Below are positions 9,244 through 17,450 of a DNA stretch of 64,000 nt, one piece after another (the first letter of the stretch is position 1; each line of letters starts with the position of its first letter). This DNA is from Stutzerimonas frequens. Its GTDB lineage: Bacteria; Pseudomonadota; Gammaproteobacteria; Pseudomonadales; Pseudomonadaceae. Under the pieces are notes generated by a model. That model saw only the letters and a program-made list of their open reading frames with translations, did no database searches and had not been told where the DNA came from. The translations under genes and the position numbers were made by a program. Location of the stretch: NCBI RefSeq assembly GCF_024448335.1, contig NZ_JAMOHM010000003.1:1-64000 (forward strand), read 5' to 3'.

Positions 9244-12234
9244 TCAGGAGCCGCCACGCAGCAGCTCGATGGCGTCGAGCAGCTGCTCCGGGGTGAAGGG
9301 CTTGGCCAGCCGGTGCAACGCTAGCGCAGGTGTGGTGGAGGGCAGTTCGGCGTAACCGGACACCAGCAGAACCGGCAGCTGCGGGCGCGTTTCCCGCACC
9401 ACGGCCGCCAGCTGCGCGCCGCTCATCAGCGGCATGGCGTGGTCGGTGACCAGGATGTCGACCTGGTTGACCCGTAGCAGGTCCAGCGCTTCGCCGGCCG
9501 ATCGTGCGGTGAACACTCGATGTCCGGCTGCTTCCAGGATGCCGGCGGTGCTGAACAACACCAGCTCGTCGTCGTCCACCGCCAGCAGCGTCAGCGGCTT
9601 CGTCGTGCGCCGCGGGATCTCCTCGTGCGCCGGTGTGGCAGGCGCCGACGCCGGACCGTTTTCCGCTTTCAAGGCCGGTAGCCAGATCTCGGCGGTGGTG
9701 CCCGCGCCGGGCGAACTGCGCAGCACCAGGCGGCCGCCGGATTGCTCGGCCAGCCCATGGACCATGGACAGCCCGAGCCCGGTGCCCTTGCCGACACCCT
9801 TGGTGGTGAAGAAGGGCTCGACCGCGCGCTTGAGGGTCGCGTCATCCATACCAGCGCCGCTGTCGCTGAGCTCCAGGCGCACGTAGCGTGCGGCGGGCAA
9901 GCCGTTCTGCTCCTCGGCCAGGCTCAGTTCTTCGGCGGTGATGCGGATATGGCCGACGCCGGCCATGGCGTCGCGCGCATTGGCGGCGAGGTTGAGCAGG
10001 GCGGTTTCCAGCTGGTTGGGATCGGTCTTCACCCGCGCCAGCCGGGTCGGCAGCTCGACCTGAAGCTGGATGGTCGGGCCGAGTGAGCTGTGCAGCAGTT
10101 CCTTCATGCCTGCGATCAGTTGCGCCAGGTCGATCGGCATCTTGTGCAGTTCCTGCTTGCGGGCGAAGGTGAGCATGCGCGCGGTGAGCGAAGCGCCGCG
10201 CTCGGCACCGGCCCTGGCATTGTCCACCAGGCGCAGCAGCGCGGGGTCGGCGGGCATGCGCCGACGCAGCAGGTCGAGGCTGCCGAGGACGGCCATCAGC
10301 AGGTTGTTGAAGTCGTGGGCGATACCGCCGGTGAGGTTGCCCAGCGCCTCCATCTTGTGCAGCTGCTGCAGTGCCTGTTCGGCATTCACCCGTTCGCTGA
10401 TGTCCAGCGCTTCGGGTACCAGGGCGAAGATGCTGCCGTCCTCGCCCGTGACCGGGCGCACGGAGAAATCGAAGACGCGCACGCCCTGCGGCATGTTCAG
10501 GGTCATGGTCTCGCGCTCGGTGGCACCGGCCGCCACCCGCCGCGTCATCTCGCGGACCCTCTCTGGCATGCCGGGTGTCGCGGCGAACCAGGGCGATTCC
10601 CAGAATGGCAGGTAGGCCAGTTCGTTGAAGCGGGCGCCGATGCCCGCCAGCGCCGTGGCGTTCACATAGAGAATCGCGCCGTCCGGCGCGAGCATCGCCA
10701 TGTACAGGTGCGAGGTTTCCAGCACCGCACGAATGTTCGCCTCGCTGCGGGCCAACGCCGCGGTGCGCTCGGCGACCTTGGCTTCCAGCTGTTCCAGAAA
10801 GCACTGCTCGCGTTGCCTGACTGCCGCAGCAGAGCGCACACGCTCGATGTGCGCCCAGGAGCGATCGGTGACTTCTCTGAGCAGGGCGAGCTCGCAGGCG
10901 CTCCATACTCGAGGCACGCGGTCATGAATGGCCATCAGTGCGGTCAGTCGGCCCTCCTTGACCAGCGGCAGGCAGATGGTGGCGGCGATATCCAGTTGCT
11001 GGAAGGTCGCCGCGTCGGCGGCGGGCAGGCGGGCGAGGTGATCGTCGACGATGAAGGCTTCGCCAGCGCGCAGCTTCTGGACCGCGAGGCCGCCGAACGC
11101 GGCGAGCCGGTAGTGGCCGACGATGCTCATGCAGCCCGGCGCCGACCAGTCGCCGCGGATGGTGAAGCTGTCCTGGTCGGGCTCCATGTCGGCGTAGGCG
11201 CAGCTGGACAGGCCCAGATGCTCGCCGAGCATGCGTGTGGTGATATTCAGGATGGCGTCTGCGTCGACGCTGCGGGCGGTTTCCTTGGCCAGTGCGTCGA
11301 GGAAACGCAAGCGTTGTTCGTTTTCGCGCAGGGCCTGTTCGGCCTCGGCGCGCTCGGTGACGTCATGACCCTCGACGAAAATGCCGCAGACATCGCCATT
11401 CGCATCGGTCACCGGCTGGAAGACGAAATCCAGCAGGCGCTCTTCCTCCGCCTCTCCCTGGATGCGCTGCAGGCCAACGCGGATACCGGAGCCGACGAAG
11501 GCGGTGCCGCTGCGATAGACCCGGTCGAGAATGTCGATGAAGCCCTGCCGCTCGACTTCGGGTAGCGCCTCGCGCACCGGCTTGCCGATGACCTCGCGTT
11601 CGCCCACCACCCGCAGATAGGCCGGGTTGGCCATCTCGAAGACATGTTCCGGGCCGCGCAGCATCGCCATCAGCCCGGGTGCCTGTTCGAACATCTCTTG
11701 CAGGCGTGCTTGCTGGCCCTGCAGCTCACGCTCGGCCATTACCCGTTCCGTGGTCTCCACGACCAGCGCGATCACGCCGGCCGGCTGCGCCTGATCATCG
11801 AACACCGGCGAATAGTCCAGGTTCAACCAGGCGCGCTCGGGGCGGCCGTTGCGGTACAGCACCAGCTCCTGATCCTTGTACGACAGCGTGCCGCCAGCCA
11901 GGCCGACCTTCATCACGTTGTCGTTGAAATCGGCGACTTCAGGCCAACCCTCGCGTACCTCCGAGCCCAGCAGTTGCGGGTGCCGGCTGCCGGCAAACAG
12001 GGAGTAGGCGTCGTTGTAGATCATGATGCCGCGCTCGCCCCAGAGCAGGACGATGGGTGTTGGCGAGAGCAGCAGCATGGCCGTGACGGTCTTCAGGCTC
12101 GACGGCCAGTCAGCCAGAGGCCCCAGCGTGGTTTGCGACCAGTCGAAGCGGCGAATCAGCGCGCCGAGCTCGCTGCCAGCGGGGAGAAATGCGTGGTTCG
12201 AGTCGTCAGGCGAGAGGTGTGCTGCTGGGTCCAT
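9244..12234 (-). CDS. Hybrid sensor histidine kinase, PAS/GAF with C-terminal receiver
   Basis: A 996-residue protein from the ATG at 12234. The longer reading to 12519 is rejected because it runs into the divergent helicase gene and its extra residues look non-coding. Order: PAS (about 30-160), PAS (about 175-300), GAF (about 310-480), coiled coil, PAS (about 495-620), HisKA with GIAHDFNNLLMAVLGS (about 650), HATPase with DSGAGMDD and GTGLGLSMVHG, and a receiver (about 875-990) with DDDE and phospho-acceptor Asp in ILVTDHAMP. No transmembrane segment is visible, so it is a cytoplasmic sensor. The ligand is unknown, and no separate output regulator lies beside it. Confidence 0.88.
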   Translation of the reverse strand: MDPAAHLSPDDSNHAFLPAGSELGALIRRFDWSQTTLGPLADWPSSLKTVTAMLLLSPTPIVLLWGERGIMIYNDAYSLFAGSRHPQLLGSEVREGWPEVADFNDNVMKVGLAGGTLSYKDQELVLYRNGRPERAWLNLDYSPVFDDQAQPAGVIALVVETTERVMAERELQGQQARLQEMFEQAPGLMAMLRGPEHVFEMANPAYLRVVGEREVIGKPVREALPEVERQGFIDILDRVYRSGTAFVGSGIRVGLQRIQGEAEEERLLDFVFQPVTDANGDVCGIFVEGHDVTERAEAEQALRENEQRLRFLDALAKETARSVDADAILNITTRMLGEHLGLSSCAYADMEPDQDSFTIRGDWSAPGCMSIVGHYRLAAFGGLAVQKLRAGEAFIVDDHLARLPAADAATFQQLDIAATICLPLVKEGRLTALMAIHDRVPRVWSACELALLREVTDRSWAHIERVRSAAAVRQREQCFLEQLEAKVAERTAALARSEANIRAVLETSHLYMAMLAPDGAILYVNATALAGIGARFNELAYLPFWESPWFAATPGMPERVREMTRRVAAGATERETMTLNMPQGVRVFDFSVRPVTGEDGSIFALVPEALDISERVNAEQALQQLHKMEALGNLTGGIAHDFNNLLMAVLGSLDLLRRRMPADPALLRLVDNARAGAERGASLTARMLTFARKQELHKMPIDLAQLIAGMKELLHSSLGPTIQLQVELPTRLARVKTDPNQLETALLNLAANARDAMAGVGHIRITAEELSLAEEQNGLPAARYVRLELSDSGAGMDDATLKRAVEPFFTTKGVGKGTGLGLSMVHGLAEQSGGRLVLRSSPGAGTTAEIWLPALKAENGPASAPATPAHEEIPRRTTKPLTLLAVDDDELVLFSTAGILEAAGHRVFTARSAGEALDLLRVNQVDILVTDHAMPLMSGAQLAAVVRETRPQLPVLLVSGYAELPSTTPALALHRLAKPFTPEQLLDAIELLRGGS

Positions 12235-12441
12235 CAGTAGCGATCCGTATCCGGTGTGTAGGCAGGGCAGGGTGGACCAGACGAGAGCTGGTTCAGCTCG
12301 GACAGCCGATTGCCCGGGAAGTCGTGCCGGCAAGGCAAGCGATTGATGGTGCGATTCGCTGCAGTTCGTCCTTGCAGCGGCCAGAGTACAGGGAAAAACC
12401 CGTACCATATCAACGATATGCAATGCCCACGGTGATTTCGG

Positions 12442-14406
12442 ATGCTTTCTGCCGTCAAGCGTTACAGGGCCCTGGTCGCCGGGGTGCTGCAGCGCTGTTT
12501 TCCACGTACCTCGGCCCATCTGCGAGAAGAGGACGAGCTGTTGTTTCGCCGCTGGGGCGGTGCGCCTGGCAAGGCGAACAAGGCCGCGGCCAGCAAACGC
12601 AAGGGCAAACCTGCAGCCAAGTCAAAGAGCACCTCGGAAGGACCGCCGCGTGCCGCCGCCAAGCCGCGCAAGGCGGTCGTTCAGGGCATCTATGCGGCTG
12701 CGCAACTGAAGGTCGAAGATGCGCAGGTCCGCGCGATGCGCGACCGCGTCGAGCAGGCGGTGGCTGCCGGGATCATCAGCGCACCATCGCAGGAGCAATG
12801 GGCGATGATCCTCAGCCGCAGCCCGGTGACGCGAATCTTCGCCGGCGCCGGCTCCGGCAAATCCACCACCTTGCTGCTGCGGGTGGTGTTCATGCTCTGC
12901 CACATAGGCGTCGAGCCTGGGCGACTGACAGTCATTTCCTTTACCAATGCCTCCTGCGCGCAGCTGCGCGAACAGCTGGTGCGGGTGCTCGGCTTCTGGC
13001 AGGTGCCGTTCGATGCGCAGCAGGCGCGCCAGTGCGTGCGCACCTTCCATTCGGCCATGGCGCAGCTGGCGCGTGAGGTGCTGGCCCGGCCGGTGTGGTT
13101 CGAGCAGTTGGACGACAAGGCCGCCGCGGCGGACGATCCGGACAACCCGCTGGCCACCGGACGCCTGCGTCCGGCGCAAGTTCGCCTGCTCAAGCAGGCC
13201 TATCAGCAGTGCTACGCCGAGCAGGCGACATTCCGCGAACGGGTGCACCGCCTGCTCGATCTGCCTGAGCCTGCGGCCGAAGCCGAGCAGAGCAAACGCG
13301 CCGCACCAAAAGCGCCAGGGGATGCCTTCACCCTAGCCGGCGAGTTCACGCCACTGCCGCTTTACGAGGCCTTCTACGCCCAGGCTGGGTTTATCGAGAG
13401 CATCGGCATTCGCATCGACCAGCTGCAAGCGGCCAGATTGCAGTGCGCGTCGCGCGAAAAGGATTTCATCGAGGCGCTGGTGAGCTTCCATGGCTACTTC
13501 AGGGCCGCGCTGCGTGAGCAGGGGCTGCTGACCTTCAACGAGGCCTTTCAACAGCTCACCGAGCGCCTGGCCTCAGGCTCGGATATGCCACAGGCCAGCC
13601 TTGCCCCGTTCGAGCACCTGCTGATCGACGAATTTCAGGACATTTCCCCGCAGATCGTCCAGTGGCTGCAAGCGCTGCATCGCCAGCTGGCGCGACAGAA
13701 GGTCGGCCCGAGTCTGATGGCCATTGGTGACGACTGGCAGTCGATCTACGGCTGGCGCGGCAGTTCGCCGGAGTTGTTCATGGACTTCGACAAGTACTTC
13801 CCGCGGCGTGGCGCCAAGGGCAGCGAGACGCTGCTGCTGGAGACCAACTACCGCTCCATCGAGCCGGTGATTCGCGATGGCGAGGCGGTGCTGGCCGGCG
13901 TGCAGTTCAAGCAGATCAAGACCAGCCGGCCATGCAAGCCGACGCAGCCCGGCGACCACGGGGTAAAGCTGGTCACCGGTTTCGAGCTGAACAAGGGCCT
14001 GCCGAAGCTGATCGAGGCGATCACTGCGCAGTGCGCCCATGTGGCCGAACGGCAAAGCCGCGAACGCACCGCGGTGCTGCTGCTCAGCCGGCGCAACGAG
14101 CCGCTGCGGACCATTCAGGCGCAGCTGGACCGCAAGCTGCCGGTCAAGGCTTACACCATCCACCGCGCCAAGGGACTGCAGGCCGAGGTGGCGATCATCA
14201 TCGATGACTGCGCCCCGGTGCAGCCGCACCCGCTGCGCAATGCGCTGTATGCCTACTCGGGTTTCTTCCGCAACAGCTATGACCAGGCCATGGCCGATGA
14301 AAGCCTGCGCCTGGGCTATGTGGCGATCACCCGCGGCGTCAGCCGGGTGTTCTGGTACACGCGCAAGCCTCAGGGTGCCACGGCACTGTTGCGCCAGCGC
14401 AGCTAG
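12442..14406 (+). CDS. UvrD/Rep-like superfamily 1 DNA helicase
   Basis: A 654-residue ATP-dependent helicase. Walker A is FAGAGSGKSTT (about residue 133), motif II is LLIDEFQDIS, motif III is GDDWQSIYGWRGS, motif IV is LLLETNYRS, motif V is YTIHRAKGLQAEV and motif VI is GYVAITRGVSRVF. An unusual lysine/alanine-rich linker (about 40-70) precedes the helicase core. There is no UvrD C-terminal Tudor-like tail, so it is shorter than UvrD itself (about 720 residues). It is probably an accessory repair helicase. Its start is 207 bases from the divergent kinase start, and its 3' end overlaps the convergent kinase/phosphatase gene by four bases. Confidence 0.88.
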   Translation: MLSAVKRYRALVAGVLQRCFPRTSAHLREEDELLFRRWGGAPGKANKAAASKRKGKPAAKSKSTSEGPPRAAAKPRKAVVQGIYAAAQLKVEDAQVRAMRDRVEQAVAAGIISAPSQEQWAMILSRSPVTRIFAGAGSGKSTTLLLRVVFMLCHIGVEPGRLTVISFTNASCAQLREQLVRVLGFWQVPFDAQQARQCVRTFHSAMAQLAREVLARPVWFEQLDDKAAAADDPDNPLATGRLRPAQVRLLKQAYQQCYAEQATFRERVHRLLDLPEPAAEAEQSKRAAPKAPGDAFTLAGEFTPLPLYEAFYAQAGFIESIGIRIDQLQAARLQCASREKDFIEALVSFHGYFRAALREQGLLTFNEAFQQLTERLASGSDMPQASLAPFEHLLIDEFQDISPQIVQWLQALHRQLARQKVGPSLMAIGDDWQSIYGWRGSSPELFMDFDKYFPRRGAKGSETLLLETNYRSIEPVIRDGEAVLAGVQFKQIKTSRPCKPTQPGDHGVKLVTGFELNKGLPKLIEAITAQCAHVAERQSRERTAVLLLSRRNEPLRTIQAQLDRKLPVKAYTIHRAKGLQAEVAIIIDDCAPVQPHPLRNALYAYSGFFRNSYDQAMADESLRLGYVAITRGVSRVFWYTRKPQGATALLRQRS

Positions 14407-16124
14407 CGCAACAGCAGCGCAACTACTGTACCGGCCAGCAGCAGCGACAGGCCCTTCCAGAACAGCAGCGGATTGCGTTCCAGCAGCGGCGGGCGGGCCC
14501 GGTTGAGAAACGCCGGGTTGGGCTGGCGCAGCTCGAAGACGAACTCCGACAGTTCGGCATAGCGCCGCGCCGGGTCGGGATGCAGCGCCTTGCCCAGCAC
14601 TTCGTCGATCCACGCGGGGATATCGCGCTGCGCATGGCGCAGCGGCTGATAGCACAGGCGTTTCTGCGCTGCAGTGGTGCGTGCCCTGGCGACGTCGGCG
14701 CCGTAGGGCAGGCGACCGCTGAGCAGCTGATAGGCAATCACCGCCAGCGAATACTGATCCGAGCGCGGCGTGCCGGCCTCGCCGAGGAAGTACTCCGGGG
14801 CGGTATAGGCGGCGGTGCCGAGCAGGTTGTCCTGCGTACCCGGCGCGTTGCGCTCGGTCAGCCCGGCGACGCGGGTCGAGCCGAAATCGATGATCTTCAG
14901 GGTGCCGGTGGCGTCGATCATCAGGTTCTGCGGGCGCAAGTCCTGATGCAGCATCTCCAGGCGGTGGAAGGCGCGCAGGCCGCGGGCGATCTGCTCGACG
15001 ATGCCGCGCACCGTTTCCAGGTCCGGCAGTGGATGGTCGAGCATCCACTGCGCCAGCGTCTGGCCATCGATGAATTCGCTCACCGTGTACAGGTAGCGGC
15101 GCTGCCGCGGTGGCGGACAGGCCTTGACCACATGAGGATTGTCCAGGCGGCGGGCGATCCACTCCTCCAGCAGGAAGCGCTCCAGATAGGCCGCGTCGCC
15201 TCGCAGATCCATCGACGGTGTCTTCAGCACCACGGTCGCGCCGCTGGCTTCGTCGACGGCCAGATGCACATGGCTGCGGCTGCTGATGTGTAGATCACGG
15301 ACGATGCGGTAGCCGTCGAACTGCATGCGCGGCTCCAGCAGTGGCGGCAGCGCCAGTTCGCCGAGTTGCCGCTGCACGTCGTCGACGGCCTGCTCCGGCA
15401 GGCTGTCGATGCGCACCAGCTGTGCGGTGAGGTTGTCGTCGCTGCCGTTGGCCAATGCCCGCTCGACGATCCGGCGCGCCGCCAGGTCGAGGTCGTCGCC
15501 ATGCTCGGCGACGAGCTGCGCCGCATCCCGCGCGCCGATGTGCTCGTAGACGCCATCGGTGGCGAGCAGGAACAGATCGCCGACCGCCAGCGGCAGGGTG
15601 CGGTAGTCGATCTCCAGGTGCCGGTCGATGCCCAGCGCGCGGCCGAGGTAGCTGGTATCGGCCGACACGCGCACGCGGTGATCTTCGGTCAGCTGTTCGA
15701 GGCCGCCGTCGCGCAGTCGATAGATGCGCGCATCGCCGATGTGGAACAGGTGCGCGCTGGCGGACTTGAGCACCAGCGCGCTGAAGGTGCAGACATAGCC
15801 GCGGTCGCGGTCATAGCGGTGCGGGCTGTGGCGGGTCTGCGCATGCAGCCAGGAATTGATCGCCACCAGCACCCGCTGCGCCGACTGCTTCACCGACCAG
15901 GCGTCGGAGGTGCAGAAGTAGTCGGAAAGAAAGCTCGCCACCGCGGTTTCGCTGGCGACATGGCTGACCTCGCTGCTGCTGATGCCATCGGCCAGCGCGA
16001 TGGCGATGCCCTTGCTGGCGAGCTGGGCGTCAGCGGGCACGCAGGCGCCGTGAAAGTCCTGGTTGGCCGGTTTGCGTCCGCGGTCCGAATGCTGGCCGAG
16101 GGAAATGGCGAGTTGGCTGGGCAT
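14403..16124 (-). CDS. PP2C phosphatase fused to Ser/Thr protein kinase, C-terminal anchor
   Basis: A 573-residue fusion. The N-terminal PP2C domain (about 1-240) shows NQDFHG, ALADGISSS, ATDGVYEHI and GSDDNLTAQLV. The kinase domain (about 265-540) shows VVLKTPSM (ATP-binding Lys), catalytic LHQDLRPQNLMID and IIDFGS. A hydrophobic tail (about 550-573) anchors it in the membrane. The ATG at 16124 is chosen because a TTG at 16139 would sit in the terminator tail just upstream. It is the last gene of the nirB-nirD-channel run, a linkage also found in other pseudomonads. Its target is unknown; the channel or the nitrite reductase are reasonable guesses. Confidence 0.88.
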   Translation of the reverse strand: MPSQLAISLGQHSDRGRKPANQDFHGACVPADAQLASKGIAIALADGISSSEVSHVASETAVASFLSDYFCTSDAWSVKQSAQRVLVAINSWLHAQTRHSPHRYDRDRGYVCTFSALVLKSASAHLFHIGDARIYRLRDGGLEQLTEDHRVRVSADTSYLGRALGIDRHLEIDYRTLPLAVGDLFLLATDGVYEHIGARDAAQLVAEHGDDLDLAARRIVERALANGSDDNLTAQLVRIDSLPEQAVDDVQRQLGELALPPLLEPRMQFDGYRIVRDLHISSRSHVHLAVDEASGATVVLKTPSMDLRGDAAYLERFLLEEWIARRLDNPHVVKACPPPRQRRYLYTVSEFIDGQTLAQWMLDHPLPDLETVRGIVEQIARGLRAFHRLEMLHQDLRPQNLMIDATGTLKIIDFGSTRVAGLTERNAPGTQDNLLGTAAYTAPEYFLGEAGTPRSDQYSLAVIAYQLLSGRLPYGADVARARTTAAQKRLCYQPLRHAQRDIPAWIDEVLGKALHPDPARRYAELSEFVFELRQPNPAFLNRARPPLLERNPLLFWKGLSLLLAGTVVALLLR

Positions 16125-16137
16125 CTTCAATCTGCGC

Positions 16138-16167
16138 AAAAGCCCCGGCGCGCATGCGAGCCGGGGC
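16138..16167 (-). terminator. Intrinsic terminator between the nitrite channel and the kinase gene
   Basis: On the minus strand GCCCCGGC and GCCGGGGC form an 8-bp stem with a 10-base loop (16142-16167), followed by TTTT. It lies 17 bases past the channel stop and 13 bases before the kinase ATG, so it could lower kinase expression relative to nirBD. Confidence 0.65.
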
Positions 16168-16184
16168 CTTCGTTCACTCCAGGG

Positions 16185-16997
16185 TCAGTAGACGGTGCGC
16201 TTGGGTGCGGTGCGCACGTGGGTGGTGTAGAGCGTCAGGCCGGTGAAGGCCAGGCCGCCGACCAGGTTGCCCAGCGCGGTGGGGATTTCGTTCCAGAGCA
16301 TGTAGTCCATCACCGAGAAGTCGCCGCCCATGATCATCGCCGAGGGGAACAGAAACATGTTCACCACCGAATGCTCGAAGCCCATGAAGAAGAACAGCAT
16401 GATCGGCATCCACATGGCGATCACTTTGCCGCTGACCGAGGTGGAGATCATCGCGCCGACCACGCCCATCGAGACCATCCAGTTGCACAGCATGCCGCGC
16501 AGGAAAATGGTCGCCCAGCCCGCCGCGCCGAACTCCGCGTAGCCCAGTGTGCGCGCCTCGCCGATGTGCGAGATCTTCTCGCCGATCGGCCCCGGCTCCG
16601 TGGAAAAGCCCATGGTGAAGACGAAGGCCATCATGAAGGCCACGGCCAGCGCACCGCCGAAGTTGCCCAGAAATACCCAGCCCCAGTTGCGCAGTACACC
16701 GCCGACGGTTACCCCGGGGCGACGGTCGAGCAATGCCAGCGGGGTGAGCATGAACACCCCGGTCAGCAGGTCGAACCCCATCAGGTAAAGCATGACGAAG
16801 CCGACGGGAAAGAGCATGGCGCCGATCAGCGGTGAACCGGTCTGCACGGTGATGGTGACGGCGAACACCGCGGCGAGGGCGAGGATCGCTCCGGCCATGA
16901 AGGCGCGGATCAGGGTGTCGCGGGTGGACATGAATATCTTCGATTCGCCGGCGTCCACCATCTTGGTGGCGAACTCCGAAGGGATTATGTAGGACAT
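16185..16997 (-). CDS. Formate/nitrite transporter family channel, probably nitrite uptake
   Basis: A 270-residue membrane protein from the ATG at 16997 (MSYIIPSEFA). Six hydrophobic segments, the loop FDLLTGVFML and the family stretch GFEHSVVNMFLFP (near residue 210) mark the FocA/NirC channel family. Lying between nirD and the kinase/phosphatase, it most likely carries nitrite into the cell, as NirC does. Transport of formate cannot be excluded from sequence. Confidence 0.92.
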   Translation of the reverse strand: MSYIIPSEFATKMVDAGESKIFMSTRDTLIRAFMAGAILALAAVFAVTITVQTGSPLIGAMLFPVGFVMLYLMGFDLLTGVFMLTPLALLDRRPGVTVGGVLRNWGWVFLGNFGGALAVAFMMAFVFTMGFSTEPGPIGEKISHIGEARTLGYAEFGAAGWATIFLRGMLCNWMVSMGVVGAMISTSVSGKVIAMWMPIMLFFFMGFEHSVVNMFLFPSAMIMGGDFSVMDYMLWNEIPTALGNLVGGLAFTGLTLYTTHVRTAPKRTVY

Positions 16998-17066
16998 GGC
17001 GGATGCTCTCGAGTAGTGGGCAGAAACTTGCAAGTTGTGGGTTGTGCCGCGTCGCCGGCGGCGGAT

Positions 17067-17450
17067 TCAGGCGACGGCGATTTCCACGGCATCGCCATTG
17101 AGGCGCACCGGCCAGACCCGCAGGCTTTGTTCGGGGTACTCCAGGCAGCTGCCATCGGCCAGGCGGAAGTGCTGCTTGTACAGCGGCGAGGCGATCACCA
17201 GTTCGCCCTTGAGACTGCCGACGATGCCGCGGCCGATGACGTTGGCGCCCGACTTGGGGTCGCGGTTCTCGATGGCGAACAGCTGCTCGCCGTCGGCGTT
17301 GTCAGGCAGGTGGAACAGCGCCACCTGGGCGCCATCGTGCCAGGCCACCACACCGGAATTGGCGACCAGATCGGCACGGCTGCACAGCGTCTGCCAGGCC
17401 GCCGGCGCGTTGGAACGGGAGTCGAGACGAACGACGTTGGACTGGCTCAT
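17067..17450 (-). CDS. nirD: Nitrite reductase (NADH) small subunit
   Basis: A 127-residue Rieske-like domain protein of the NirD type, for example IENRDPKSGANVIGRGIVGS and LYKQHFRLADGSCLEYPE. The Rieske Cys/His ligands are absent, as expected for NirD. Its start overlaps the nirB stop as TGATG, so the two are translationally coupled. It is the small subunit of the assimilatory NADH nitrite reductase that makes ammonium in the cytoplasm. Confidence 0.95.
   Translation of the reverse strand: MSQSNVVRLDSRSNAPAAWQTLCSRADLVANSGVVAWHDGAQVALFHLPDNADGEQLFAIENRDPKSGANVIGRGIVGSLKGELVIASPLYKQHFRLADGSCLEYPEQSLRVWPVRLNGDAVEIAVA

Noticed and set aside
12235..12519. N-terminal extension of the hybrid kinase
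   Set aside because: It would overlap the helicase gene and its promoter, and the residues do not look like a domain.
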